Of a stretch of 64,000 nt of DNA, positions 48,740 to 61,700 are shown one piece after another (the stretch's first letter is position 1; every line of letters begins with the position of its first letter). The stretch covers positions 1-64,000 of the forward strand of contig JASAND010019736.1 in NCBI GenBank assembly GCA_030248195.1, given 5' to 3'. The translations under genes were made by a program, and so were the position numbers. The notes below the pieces were generated by a model. The model saw nothing but the letters and a program-made list of their open reading frames with translations. It ran no database searches and was not told the origin of the DNA. The stretch comes from Trissonchulus latispiculum. Taxonomy: Eukaryota; Nematoda; Enoplea; Enoplida; Ironidae.

Positions 48740-50107
48740 GAAAAAAAGTCGATCACAACCGAAGTGCCAAAATAGCGAAAGTTCTACTTTGGGGCCTTGG
48801 CACAAAGCCAAAATTGGCCAGGTGCCAAAATGACCAAAAAAGGTTGCATGGGAGGACCCTGCCTACCAACATATAATAGTAGTATTGTGCCAAAATGCCC
48901 ATATCGTTCCAACACTGCGCTGACATATGCACTTCCGAAAAGCGTTATTAACCGAGAAAAAAAAACAAACGCACGGTAACTCCAGCCTAGTGCAAAATTT
49001 CGAAGTCTGGAATTTTAACCAAAAGTAGGTGATACTTGTAGTACTGCTCGAGTACTTTACGATGGTAACCTTTTTTTACCCCTCCCGGACCTATAATTAG
49101 CTGGCACCAGGCCCACACTGTCTCCAGGGGGCCGCGCAGACACCTTTATACCCATATTATGTAGGGGCGCTATCGCGCCCCTACATAATTAGCCAACATT
49201 ACTTATTTTAAGCCGGCTACGACCATTTCCGCCGCCACTGCGTACTCGTAGTGATGCATTCAAAAATTCTCGTTGAGAATAGCGCGTGGTAAAAACATCT
49301 CATTTTTGTAAAGGAAGGTTGTGTGTAAATTGTAGAGCTATCAAGATCATTTCTACTGGAGTTGTTGTTCTCACTCAACATTATGCTCTTAACATGTGTG
49401 AAAAACTCAGTGTCTTCAGTAGAACAAAAAATTTGTCACAAACTTTCCAGATATTAATGGGGTCATAACTGCAAGCAGTCTGAGTTCTAAATAGCTTAAA
49501 TTGCTTTGGAATTTCCACCTTAAACGCGTACAGTGTCTATTTGATTTTTACCACTATGTAGCTAAACTTGTTTCGGAGAAACCGCGCTAAATTCCAACCT
49601 ACTAATTTAATATGATAATTTTATCGTCTAATATGCTTCAGGTAGGATCTGTTGATGCCGGAGCCAGTGTTTCAGGATGCTTGCCTTTGCCAAGTAGGTG
49701 AATATGTTATCTACTGAATGTATAATACGCAATGTATATATACGCAGAGATATAAATTTTAATAGTGGTATGCAGAGCTGAATATGCCACCAACATTTTA
49801 GGCTAAAAGATTTGCCTAGTTGCGTCTCACTGAAAAATGGCGCTGTCCCAAAGATGCAAAATGGCCATTGTTGCCCCATTTTGCCGTAGTTGATTGGTCG
49901 AAATTGCATGTAGGTTGGTTGTTTAGAATTTTCACCACCGATTGCCCTTGTATACTGATACGTAGTAATACGTAGTAGGACCTAGATTTCTGAGGTTGAA
50001 GGTTCTGTTTTTACTTTTTAGTGTTAATACTTTTTACTTGTTAAGACTAGGAGATTTATATTAAAGCATTTCGCAATACGTATAGAGTTGCATATACAGT
50101 GGATGTT
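48740..50107. other. Intergenic, no gene supported
   Basis: It includes the hairpin at 49155-49190. I looked here for upstream IQSEC exons and did not find any. Confidence 0.35.
49155..49190. repeat. Near-perfect palindrome around GGGGCGC-TATC-GCGCCCC
   Basis: ATTATGTAGGGGCGC on the left pairs with GCGCCCCTACATAAT on the right, giving a 15-bp stem with a TATC loop. It shares its central design with the hairpin at 47117-47145. Confidence 0.65.
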
Positions 50108-53100
50108 TTATTTGATTAAATGATGTAGTCCTATTACCAGCAGTGCACTGAGACAATATAGCGATTGGGAAAGCGTTTTTGCTGCCCGATTTTTCTCGTT
50201 CAGCTTTTCCTGATAGGTTGTGCTGGGCTTTCTGTTAGATGACGCCACTGGACCAGTTTCTTCGCTGGGCACTGGACAGGGTTCCATGTTTGTCAGTTTC
50301 GGAATCAGATCCTTTTCAACTGTCTCCAGACTGGACTCAAAGCTGGGGATGGTTGTGCTCCCTCCACTTCCTTCTCTTGAACCTCCATTGGCATAAGCTG
50401 AGTCTATGTCGATCAGCAGTTGCTGAATGGCATTAAGACTGTTCATCTGAAAAAGCATGTATATATATATCATCTCTTTAGTTACTGTTTAATGAAGTTG
50501 AGTTTGAGTGAACTGAGTGTGAATAGTTAGTTTTAGTGCCAAGGGTTTGAATACTTTCGTTGGTTGTTTTTGTTGCCACTATCAGCATAAATGCATACCT
50601 ACGTATTATAGGCAACATTCTATTCCCTACCTACGTCTTATTGCATAAAATAACTTTCTACCTATTAGGGATGGGCGAGGAAAAAAGGACTGGGAAGAAA
50701 ATGTTTTTCCATTTTTTCCGATGGGGTGGTAAAAATGGAAAGACTTTCCTAATGTTATTTTAACGAATTTTGCATGGAAATATATTTTTTCTAAACACTT
50801 CCGGCGATTTTGCACTATTTGCAACCTTGTCCGAGGGGCATAATAGGTGGAGGTATGTTAAATCTGACGAAATTGTATTTCGGTTTTTTCGAAGCATCGG
50901 AAAAAATGGAAAAATATTCAGGACATGTTCTGAAAGTTAATTTATGATTTGAGAATATTAGGGACCTATCAAATAAAATCAAATAAAGTTATATTAATGA
51001 ACATGGGCCAATTTTGGAAACCTAAATTTTTTGCTGTTGAAGGTATGATTGAGTATACCTTTTAGGTAGAGTAACTATTAAAACGTCTGGATTTGTGTAC
51101 TTTACGAAGTGTGTTATATAATCTGAAAAACCGCAGACCAGGTCTAGAAAAACCGCCAAGTTGTTCAGAACTCGCCTGTAGTTTGCTTTAAAGTATCGTT
51201 TGCTGAAAATGTTTTATTCCTGTACTCAATACTGGAACCCTTGTGAGGACTTGTGTAACTGCATTAGCCCTGTGGGGCTATTAAATATGGTAAAACACTG
51301 CTTATATGCGTGCACAAACATGAAATAGCACAACTTTTAACACGTTGGGTAAATTTGGGGTGACCGGAGAAAAGGAAAAATATGGAAAAAATGGAATTAC
51401 GGAAAAAGGTTTTTCCGACAATCTTTTTCTTCCGGAAGATACCAATGACGATCCTATATAATATTAAAAATTTAGTTGTATATGTATGGAACTGACGTCT
51501 TCAGCAAAGGCAGAGGCTACTTTTCCACGTAGATTTTTACTCGAATCGGCACAGATCAGACCCATTGGAAGAGTTACATTGTCTTCTGCTGTGTAGACTT
51601 TGGTAATCTCTATGTGAGAGGAGTTGGCTTGATAAGACACAGTAGCCATACAATAGCAGGCACAGTCTAGAACCAAGACACCAGAAACAGCTTTTTCTAA
51701 GCCTTACAATGTAATGTAATGTAATATCATGTCATGATATGTTGTAAGTTTGGATTTGTTGTCTACAAATCTACCTGTCTGTCTGTTTGTTCTCGGACAC
51801 TCTGTCCGTAGACAATATGTGGGTCAGATTCGGCAGTTTTATACTTGTCAGATGGAGCTTAATAAATTGCCAGCAGTTGATTGGAATTGTGTGCTCTTTG
51901 GGGTTTCGTGAGATTTGTCCACTATTTCTGGCTTAAATATAGGCAATTTTTTGGGGGCAAGGCAGCAATCGGGGCTTGTCCGAAGTGTGGGGAGATATTT
52001 CTGAGTATTTTCTGCGAATCCTTGTTTTATGTACAAACTGCCTAAAATAGTGTGCTCAATGACGTCTAATATTTTCGAACCTTTAAAATATGACTCTGAA
52101 ACTGGCTCTATGGTTTGAGTGTAGACACAAATACACAGATAATATTTTTAGGTTTTTGAAAGTGGGGGCTTCGTCTCCCCACCCCCCTCTCTAGGGAGGG
52201 GGAAATGGGGGGGGCCTCCCAAAAGTCGGGGGCGCGAGCCCAAGGTTGAAATTTACCTAAATTTTTAGAGCGAAAAATTAGCATTTTAAGGTAAAAACAA
52301 AAACGCAAAATCGCTATTTTAAGCTGAAAATGAAGTTATATGTCCATAAATTAGCTAAAAACTGAGAAAATTTTTCGAAAATTTGAACTCAAAACTTTAA
52401 TTTTTCGACACTTTTGGACGACCTCCAAAAAAGTAGTGGGTGGAGGCTTGCCGAAACCTAGGGGCTCCGAAAAGTGGGTGGGGGCCGACCCACCCACACT
52501 AAAAATGCCAGCAGATACCCGAATATGTTGTAAAGGAACGGAGATAATTCCAAAAGCGACTTACTCTTCATATTTCCAACATCAGTGTTTGACTTACTTA
52601 TCTGTAATGTAACACCGTGAACTATTTCAATGGTTACATGTGGTGGTATTATGAGAAGACCACCATTCATAATCTGCAGTCGAGCTCCATTTAGCAAACG
52701 CAGTTCGCTATCATCTAAGAGTATCAATCGGCCATAGCTTTCAATAAATCCTAGAATGAATTAATTAGATTCATTCAGTCAGTTTGGAAACATTTGAGTC
52801 ATTTAATAAAAATTAACTGTTGGAGCATATGAGCGATTTAGAGTAAGAGTTATTACTGCTCTTGCATTTTATTTCTTCATGCAGGCCGCAAAGTGGTGAA
52901 TATTGGGGAAATAGTGACAAGGAAATTGTAGTGTTTGAAAAATTGATGTTGCTGTTGCCATCTGTTAACTACTACCTCTATATTATATTTGATTGCTTCT
53001 GTGATTTATACAAGTTACATCGTTTATGAATCTGGCTTATTTTTAGACCCAAATGTAGGGGGGACGCCAGAGGGAGGGTCATACTTTTGAAAACATTTGC

Positions 53101-54626
53101 GAATTTTTACGTTTTCTTTATAAAAGTTGCCAAAACTCGTTAAAGATGACAAAACCCTAAAATAGGGAAAATAAAAAAGGAAGCCGAAATATATATAGTT
53201 TGACAATATATATGGTCCAAATTTTAGAATTTAGCAATTTTTTGGGTTATGGGGGAAACTCGGATTTCAGAATTTATGGGGAGGGGGCTGTTTATTGGGG
53301 GGGGGGCTCGCCGAATGGGCGGAAGGTCACCGAATCCCCCCCCGTTAAAATAAGCCAGCGGAAATGGTAAACTGACCGAGCTGGACTTCAGATCTATCAG
53401 TTAGAGATAATTGAGCTCCTTTATTGACATCAAGAAAGGGATAGAATTGATTCCCGTCTTCATTACTGATTTCTAAACTTGACTGTCTGCAACATAGACA
53501 TTTGCAACAGTTATCGCATATCTGCAGTTTTGCCGAACAAGTTTCAAATTTCAAGAACAGCACAATTTGCCAATTTACTGTAATTTTTAAAAGTTGGGGG
53601 GGCAGGAAGAATGGGAGCATAAAGCAGGGGGATGTTCAACCTACATTTTTAGCTGAAAATTGCGCAAATTGCTGTTTCTCTCTTAAATAAGCTTATCAAT
53701 TTACAAATCGTTGAAAGTGAGAAAATGTTTGAAAAATTGTTTGTACCATGAAAACTTCTTTTCTGTATAATTTTGTACCCTTGCCAAAAACTGGGTAGAG
53801 GTGTTGAAACAGGATTTTTAGAAACATGCAGCAAATACCACAGATTAGAGAACTTTGATTTCCTGTAAAAGTTAGCTAGTGATTGGGTTATGTTAAGAAA
53901 ATTAAATTTGAAGACTAACGTTTACCTACGCAGACTTATTCTACCATATTGGCCGATGCGAAAGCGTGCTACTTTTGCTGTGGAATACGTTCCGCTGAGA
54001 CTGATGCTGGACTTGTCTTTGATTGAGAGTAAAGCATTATCAAGAAGCGCTCCTGTAAAAAAACATCAGAAATGGTTTTATTCTAGGTACGTACTGGGTA
54101 GGGGCGGGAGGTTCGAGGGTAAGAATAGTGAAGGAATTACTAATTATGCATTAGGAGTCTTATGGGCACTTATGCATTATGGGCACTAATGGGCTGACTG
54201 TTGTACTCAGCTATGGTTCGATTAGTCTTTTATTTGCTTACCAATATATTAACTGTTATTTTCATAACTTATTTCCATATTAATGTATATAACCTGAGCT
54301 TTGATCCATTGTAAGGCTACTTTGAGAACCGATCTGTAGAATTGCCTTTCTCTGCAGTAGTAGAATACCGTCCTGAATTGATGCCCTACTTTGATCAAAT
54401 ATTCCCAGAGATCCTGTTTCATTGATTATTATCGTTCCTGCAATATACATTTTGCTCTTACTTCACTTTTTTGTTTGGTTAGCGGTGGCATTCAGCGTTT
54501 GCACGCACAGCGACACTCAGTGTTTGCAAACTGACGCTAAAAGCTTTTCACAGTGCTACTATTTCGTCTGTCCGGACACTTTCAGGAGGAGTGTCCAGTT
54601 TACTCATCTACCGGCACCATACAGGT

Positions 54627-54688
<62 letters not shown>

Positions 54689-56061
54689 GATTAAATCTTG
54701 AGGTTTACCTTGAATATGTAACAGAGACTGTTTGGTTAGCACCAGACTGTCCTCCTCCTTGTAGGTGAGTAAACGACTAGCCTTGGGACCCAGCATAATC
54801 ACGTTGCCGTCTTCGTTATCAGATACCTGAAATTTTGGATGGACTGAATGTGTGATTTGCGATATGCACATGTTCTGTAAGTGTGGATTGATACGTATAT
54901 ACTATACGGATATATTAAAAGTTGCAGATTTTATAAATCTAATTTTAGTAAATTCACGTGTCTTTAAGTGAATATTGTTTTCAAGCTAAAGTTACCTTTA
55001 TTTGCTACTGTTACGTTAGTGTAGTTCTGTATTGATTAAAGTAGTATACATACTAACTGAATATTTCAAATCGTATAAAAGAAATCTCCATTAGAAAACT
55101 GTTGAAGAACATTTAGAAAGGTCATCTTACCCGTATTTCGTAATCACTGTCACTCAGAGGCCCCTCTACAGTCTCTGTCATAATTTGAACAATAGCCTGA
55201 GATTCTGACTGTGGAATGGATTTCATTGAGGGTCCGCCAATTTTGAGAATTGGCTCAAGGTAAATTTTACAGTAGCCAGGCGGCCCCAGTTGAGCCCTTA
55301 TCAATGCTTGAGTTGATAGAGCAGAGATCTGAAAGCGTTATATAATAAGATCGATATGAACAATGCTGACTGTGAGACCGCTGAACAAAGGATCATTCTA
55401 CAAGCTAGGGGCTCATCCAAGAGAGCTTGCGTCTTTCTGATGAATATGCGGCTCTCTGGATGTAAAGCCGCCGTGTTACTACAAGTACATACGTATTTAC
55501 TTGTATGACGAATAATGTCCAATTCCCTTCTGCCTACCTCACAATGGACAGCACCAGCGACAGCTCATCTCTCCTGTCTCTGTGATGTCGTGGTTAGCAC
55601 CCCAGACTGCAGTCCGAAAGGTCCGTGTTTCAATTCCCATCGGAACCAAATGTTTACACCAAAACGTGACCAAATCTTTACAGCAAAAGGTTAACCAATA
55701 GAGGAGTATTTGTTTTAAATTAGTCTTATCTATATGTACTATATATATTTTGCAACTCTCCGTAAGTATATATATCGTGGAACCTACAATTAGCGTGCAT
55801 CGTGTTACAAAATAATTAGTAAGCATGGAGCATGCCAGAGCGTGCGCTTAGTACATAACACAAAGGAACTAAACTTAAATTGAAGGGATGTACTCAGATA
55901 TAGTTACAGTTAGGTTTACCAAACCAAAATATTTTTGCCATTTTCAGAAAATAGTGTGTACCGTATTCAAAAATAAAAATTAGTAAAAATAAAAATATGC
56001 ATACCTGTATTATCAAAAGCGAAACTGGAATAACTATCACAGCTGTTTGAAGTTGAGCCAT
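50108..56061 (-). CDS. Secreted, probably surface-anchored protein with beta-solenoid-like repeats
   Basis: Eight minus-strand exons with fully matching phases: 56061-56005, 55328-55131, 54826-54709, 54052-53926, 53486-53377, 52750-52598, 51666-51497 and 50446-50108, giving 423 residues. Donors are GTATGC, GTAAGA, GTAAAC (twice), GTCAGT (twice) and GTAAGT. Exon 1 is a signal peptide (MAQLQTAVIVIPVSLLIIQ). Exons 3-6 encode repeating short strands of the form LxLxDxSxLxLxNGAxLxI (for example DDSELRLLNGARLQIMNGG), typical of a parallel beta-solenoid. Exon 7 has CACYC, a further Cys and two N-glycosylation motifs. Exon 8 is Ser/Gly/Pro-rich and ends with the hydrophobic segment LYCLSALLVIGLHHLI, a weak membrane segment or GPI signal. 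I recognise no family; function unknown. The junction of exons 7 and 8 is the least certain: without it, exon 7 reads on to a stop at 51464. Confidence 0.7.
50666..51450. mobile_element. Intronic hAT-type sequence with GGAAAAA repeats
   Basis: It starts TAGGGATGGGCGAGG, a hAT-like terminus, followed by repeated GGAAAAA/TTTTTCC units. Similar units return at 50890-50925 and 51365-51425. The right terminus was not identified. It lies in intron 7 of the surface-protein gene. Confidence 0.4.
52140..52500. mobile_element. Intronic G-rich MITE-like sequence
   Basis: G- and C-run ends (GTGGGGGCTTCG... and ...GTGGGTGGGGGCCGACCC) enclose an AT-rich middle, in intron 6 of the surface-protein gene. A similar G-run block lies at 53040-53345. 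Boundaries approximate. Confidence 0.35.
54629..54685. repeat. (TA)n microsatellite
   Basis: TA run of about 57 bp in intron 3 of the surface-protein gene, 24 bp from the exon 3 donor. Confidence 0.9.
55575..55648 (+). pseudogene. Degenerate tRNA-like sequence
   Basis: It aligns by eye with 22001-22073 (GTGGTTAGCA, GGTCCGTG, TTCAATTCCC, CGGAACCA), but the acceptor stem no longer pairs well. Probably a SINE remnant. It lies in intron 1 of the surface-protein gene. Confidence 0.4.
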
Positions 56062-57410
56062 TGTTAAGAGATATATATTGGATAAATTCGTTTAAGACAT
56101 TTCAGTAGTGTTTCAAGTTGTTTTGTTGCTTTCAGTCCAATAATTCGATGTTTCCGTATTTATATTTGTTGCAGTTGCGCTGCATGTGGTCGTTTGACAA
56201 AGGTTGGAGGGAATGTTGACAATCAAAGATTAATATTTAAATCAGATTCTGGATAATGACAAAAAGTTAAAAACAAAAACTGATGAAAAAGTACGGGAAA
56301 TTAAGACAAGATGCTGCTTTCGATTGTTTGTAGGAAATAAATGGCTTTTGAAGTGAGCGATAAAATCGTTAATGCAGAAACTGTGGCGGAATTCTTGGAC
56401 TGTTTTGTTAAAAGCGCGGCATCTTTCATAGCAAATTTATTACAAACTTCGAAAAATATTTGCAAAGTTTATGCTGTACTCGCCGTTCAACATATACATG
56501 GAAATCACTGCTGACTTTTAAAAAATAAAATCTAATAAATCATCCAATTAGTTTGTATATATATGTGTATTTCAACTGTAGATCGTAACGGTTACGCCTA
56601 TGTATGTATGCACATGATTATGTATGAGTGAATGGACGAACTATGGATTTGCGTCAGCTTCTTTGACAGTATAGACAAAGGAAATGAATTATATACTTAA
56701 ACTGATTAAGTTTTGAAGTGACGATTTTTTGACTGAATCTGCAGATTTGCAAAAAAATTTGGAGGTTTGAAATATGCAACCGTTTTGCAGACACGCGGCA
56801 GGCGGTGAATGAATAGGCCGTGAATCTAAAAATTCCCTTAGGACTAAGTTATTTTTTAGGAAAATAATGTGCGAATATATTAATTTAACAGAACAAAGAG
56901 TTGTTAAAGAAAACTTTGAACTTTTAAATTTGATTTTACGACCTTCAGATTTGGTTTTTAAGTAAATTGACTGTGTGGAATCTCCAGTATATATGTATTA
57001 TATTATCAAGCTAAATCTAAAGAAGGCTTCAGTATATACTTTAGCATTACCATTTTGGAGGAAATCTGTTCTTCGAAATTCGATACCAAACAAACAGTCT
57101 ATATATTATATAAGTTAAAAAATATCTTCAGAAAACTACGCATATAACATTCCGCTAGAAAATCAGATTTGTTGAAAGCTGTTGTATACATAGCAACTGA
57201 TTCTTTACGTGATATAGAGCTGTATGATTCAGGTACGCGTGTATATAGTACACATAAAAATAGCATTTCTAATAACAACTTATCAATGCGTTAGTGTGGC
57301 ATGCTCTTATCAATAATCCTGAGACCGTTATCAGTGCAAAAACTAGTGTTTGATCGCTGAGCAGGTTTTCTTGTCAAATTGAGAAAGAAAGTTGGAACAA
57401 CTATTTAAAG

Positions 57411-57462
57411 ATGCGTGTCTTCGTCTTGCTCTCCTTCCAAGCTAAGCTTGAAAACGGGATAT
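57411..57462 (+). CDS. Candidate first coding exon of the FAM3-like gene
   Basis: ATG at 57411 opens MRVFVLLSFQAKLENGI and reaches a possible donor, ATAT|GTACGC, in phase 1, the phase needed by the acceptor at 58777. The hydrophobic stretch is too short to be a convincing signal peptide or anchor, so this is a guess. Confidence 0.2.
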
Positions 57463-57699
57463 GTACGCATGACTGAGTGCTTTTTGTTGCTTCGCTTTGT
57501 GTAGCCCTAGTTTGGAAAAAAGATACACAGTTTGTATGTACGTAGATATATACGGTATATATATACCACACATATGCGTATGAGTGAGTGAGTGAGCGAG
57601 TGATGTTATATACGTATTATATTATGGTTAGCTTTAGCTTCATATAGCTTCCTTCATATTGATAACGTGTGATAGCTGTGTGGAGAACAGGATCATATG

Positions 57700-57701
<2 letters not shown>

Positions 57702-57788
<87 letters not shown>
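57702..57788. repeat. (TA)n microsatellite
   Basis: Uninterrupted TA run of about 87 bp between the two divergent genes. Confidence 0.95.
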
Positions 57789-57790
<2 letters not shown>

Positions 57791-58776
57791 GTGTAAACCT
57801 ACAGGATGATCAGCACAGAAATGGTGGTTTCATGTGCTTAGAAGTGCAATGTTGATTTATCGCAGAAAATAGACATTTTGGATAATGATCTTGGGCGAAG
57901 TTTTATTAGCAGAAAAAAATGTGAACAACATCGATGAGTCAAGGCTTAAGTTGAGTCATGCTTGCTGATACGTGTAGTCTTGTCGGTGTACAAACTTAGA
58001 GTTTATAATTAAAAATAGAAAAGCAACGTACGAGTTGTCGCTATCTGCTAGTTGGATCAAATCTTAAGAGCAAAATGGTGCTGAATGGCTTGATTTTGTT
58101 TCCTAAATTTAATGATAGCATTACTTATCATGTTGAAAATAGACAGGCCAGATGCAGTAGGGTAAAAACTTACTTTCAGAGCAGTTTAAGCATATAGGAT
58201 TGTGTTTACCAGTGGCTGAGCTGCTTAGTGTATTCGAGGTCTCAGTTTTGCGGTAATCATTAAATCAAACTTACACCTGTTCCTGTCCACAAATTTTGCA
58301 AAGCTTAATGGATTTATTTGAAATAATTTTTGTTCATTTTGACGCATTCCTGACAAGCCCAATATTTTAGTTTTCAAGGAGTGAAAGAAAAAGATTTCTA
58401 AAAAATAATCTAATTCCATGTATATTACTCAATAATATATCTTCTCTCATTCTGCCAAAGCGTAGATTTTCCGTTGAATCAAACAGCAAGGTGAAATAAT
58501 ATGTATATAGAGTGGATGATGCCAGTAAATGTGGGGATGGGTCCTGTTCTGGGATTCCTAGTGAGCTAGTGTCAGTGAGGGCCAACTAAAAGCCAACGAC
58601 CAAGTATTTTGTGGCCACGCGCATGGAATAAACTATGTATTCTTGCAATCGCAAAACAGCCATGAAAGTTGGGACAAAGGATTAGCACCGAAAGTTGAGG
58701 CAAGGATTAGTTCCCCCCCCCTGTCAGGGGCTGGAAATGATCTATATTTGTTATCTAAATATTGACTTTTATTTAG

Positions 58777-61700
58777 TGGGACCTCTACAAACAGTAGATC
58801 TGGAAGTTTTGATAGCGCAGCCTTCCCTGCCCCCGGCAGCAGCAGAAAATGGTGTAGCTGGAGGTCTTGGTCAGGTCATTCATGAAGTGATTTATGGAGA
58901 TGAGCTGCACCAGTGCGGCCTAAAAGAATCCTGTCCTCGGCGCCATGTTGCCATCTCTGTCTATTCCGGCAAAAATAAGGACGATGAACCGAAAATTTGC
59001 GTTGACGGAAGATTGTACGAGTATATGCGTATAAAATATAATTAGATTAATTAAATATATTAATTAAACGGGTCTTGTCTCGATTACCCCCACCACCACT
59101 CAAAATCCTTAAAACTTGACCAAATGAGCTAAGATTTGGTATGGGTATGTTTTTGACTACGCTCAGTTCCTATCGCAAACTTTTTCGATTTCACGAAATT
59201 CGAGTTTTTTCAATTTCTAAGGGGGGACCAAGGGAAACCGAAAAATGTTTAGTCTTCGATTTGCTGAAAAGTTGTATATAGGGGTTTTCGGGGTCATAGA
59301 ACACGAATCTGAAGTTAGTTTTCGATTCGGCTTTTCGTGATTAATAATATTTCTGTGTTAATGCTTAGAAACAGATCCACAGTTTTCAATGCGAATAGCT
59401 ATTTGTGTATATACCGTATTATGCCAACGAGTGCAAGCAGTGAGCTTTTTCTTTGGACTCAGCAATTTTGGATTCTCATTTTGCACTGCTGAACTGCCCC
59501 CGCACTCTCAGAATAACACCCATGAGCGAATTTTTTTGTGGAAACCAGTTGTATTTAACTGCAGTAATATCAAATTTCGATAACGGTAGAATTGCTGATT
59601 AAAATTTATTTAAAGAACGATTAAAATAGCTGATTTTTGGCGCGATGTTAGAGACATTTACTGGATGTCCTGGGAGAAGTAGGGTCCAAAGCAATTCCAA
59701 AAATATGCTGCCTAAATTTGACCTTACTTAGTTCCTAACTTGTTCTGCTGATGGTTTCAGCTTTCAGGTTTCTTCCGTGCTAAAGTTTGCCATTTGCTTA
59801 ATTGAACAGCGTCTTCTGTGTTGCTTTGTTCAAGTTGTTATGTTGAAATTAAATTAGTGATTTTAAAAGGTTTTGTTTTTAGTGTCGTGGCAAGAAATTT
59901 GAACAGAGCCGGCCGTGGTCTTAATATCGTGGTTCTCAATGCAACGTCGAAACAGGTTTTGCGAGTCGGCCATTTTGATACGTACGAACAAGGTAATCAC
60001 ATGTGTAGAATATGGAAATTTAAACTGAAATGCTAATTTTTAGATCCTAAGAGAAACGTTTTCGCAAAGTAGTGTTGTGGCTATGTTTATATAGTAATCG
60101 GTATATTGTAACCTAATTAACAAAATCGCTCTTTATTTTAGTGACACCAAAAATTTAAAACTTCCAATGTTTTCTCGAAATTCCGCGAGAAACGAAGAAC
60201 TGTATAAAAGTTGGAACTTTTAAAACTTTTCGACAAAAACAGCAATGAACAAATTGTATAGTTTTCATTTATGTAATTTTTGTGCTACTATAAGCTCATC
60301 CACCGTAGAGGTACTGCTTAAGGCCTGTAAGCTTTGCTGTGTGTTTGTGTAATCCCACAATAAGTACTACAGTATTATTTTGTGTTCCATTAATTTTTAC
60401 AAGATTTGAACTCATTTGCACACTTGTTTGGTAGTTGTTTTCAGACAGCAGTACGCTGGAAGTGTTTCTGGAGGATGCAATCCCAGGGGAGATGGTAATT
60501 GTTGTCAGCTTTGATGAAGCATCGTCTAAGTACGTTTGTGGCATATCTGTATATTGTTAAGGATGTGCGAGGCCATAGCTCAGTTTTCTGCTTTAATGGT
60601 TCGGTTGTATTTGGCAAGACTTATCACTTAAGCTGTATATTATCTTATCGAGAGGAAGATCGCTGTCCGATATTTAGTTTGACCTTTGGTGGCGCTTTTA
60701 TTGCCGTTGTCCATTTAGGATATAGCTGTCAGAAGACATAGCAGACTTGCCATGTCAGCTGATCATTAATAACATGTCGAGGCTTGGTTAGCATTGAGTA
60801 ATTCAAACATCTATCGTGATTTTGATCCTTTCTTGATCTCAAAAGATGTGCAAAATGTGGCGTATCATTTGTGGCCGTTTCTGATGTGACAGTAGTCATA
60901 AGTGTAACAGTTCCAGGGTTGCTTTAGTGGGGGGAGGGCGGGTGCCCCCCCCCCCACTATTTGGGTCTTTCCCACTCGACTTCTCCCCACTCCCATTTTT
61001 TGAGCTTCCTCCCATTCACTATAAACTATGCCAAATTTTAAGGATTTTTAGTCAAAAGTTTCAAAAATTTCCCTACTTCCCCGGAATTTTTTGGCTTTAA
61101 ATCGTTTATTTAGATACTCAAATTCACTTTTTGAGTACTTTTTAGCGTAGTTATATAGCAGTACGTATATGTAGAAAACAGGCTATTTTTACTGCGTTGG
61201 CAATTTGTGACCATTTTATTTCCCCTCTTTTGCACCTCCCTCCCTACTAGTGGGGGGCCTCCCTGCTTTCCCCACCCCCACTTTTTTCGCCTAAAGTAAA
61301 CCCAGACAGTTTGGCGGACGTGGTTCGCTGTGTTTATTTTAGGCGAAAAGGGAAGGGGGTCGCCCACTAGCTGGGTTTAGTGGGGGGTGCCCCCACTTTT
61401 CGGGTTCCCCCCGCTCGACCTCTCCCCCCACTCGGCCCCACCCCCATTTTTTGGGCTTCCCCCCACTCACTATAAGGTGCCCAGAAAATGACAAATTTCC
61501 GAGGATTTTTGATCAAAATTTTCCCGGCTTCGCTTTTTGGCATAGTTATAGCAGTAGATGTAGAAAACAGGCTATTCTTACTGTATTGTTGGCATTTTCT
61601 GGCTATTTTAGTCCTCCCACTTTTCGACCTCCCCCTCCCCACTCGTTGGGCGTGGGCCCCCACTTTTTTCGCCTAAAGTAAACCCAGATTAGTAGATTAG

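Larger units (their letters stand above)
56062..58776. promoter_or_regulatory. Region between two divergent genes
   Basis: This 2.7-kb stretch separates the start of the surface-protein gene (minus) from the first certain exon of the FAM3-like gene (plus). It must hold the promoter of the former and at least one 5' exon of the latter. It also holds a long (TA)n run. No TATA or initiator can be fixed by eye. Confidence 0.4.
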
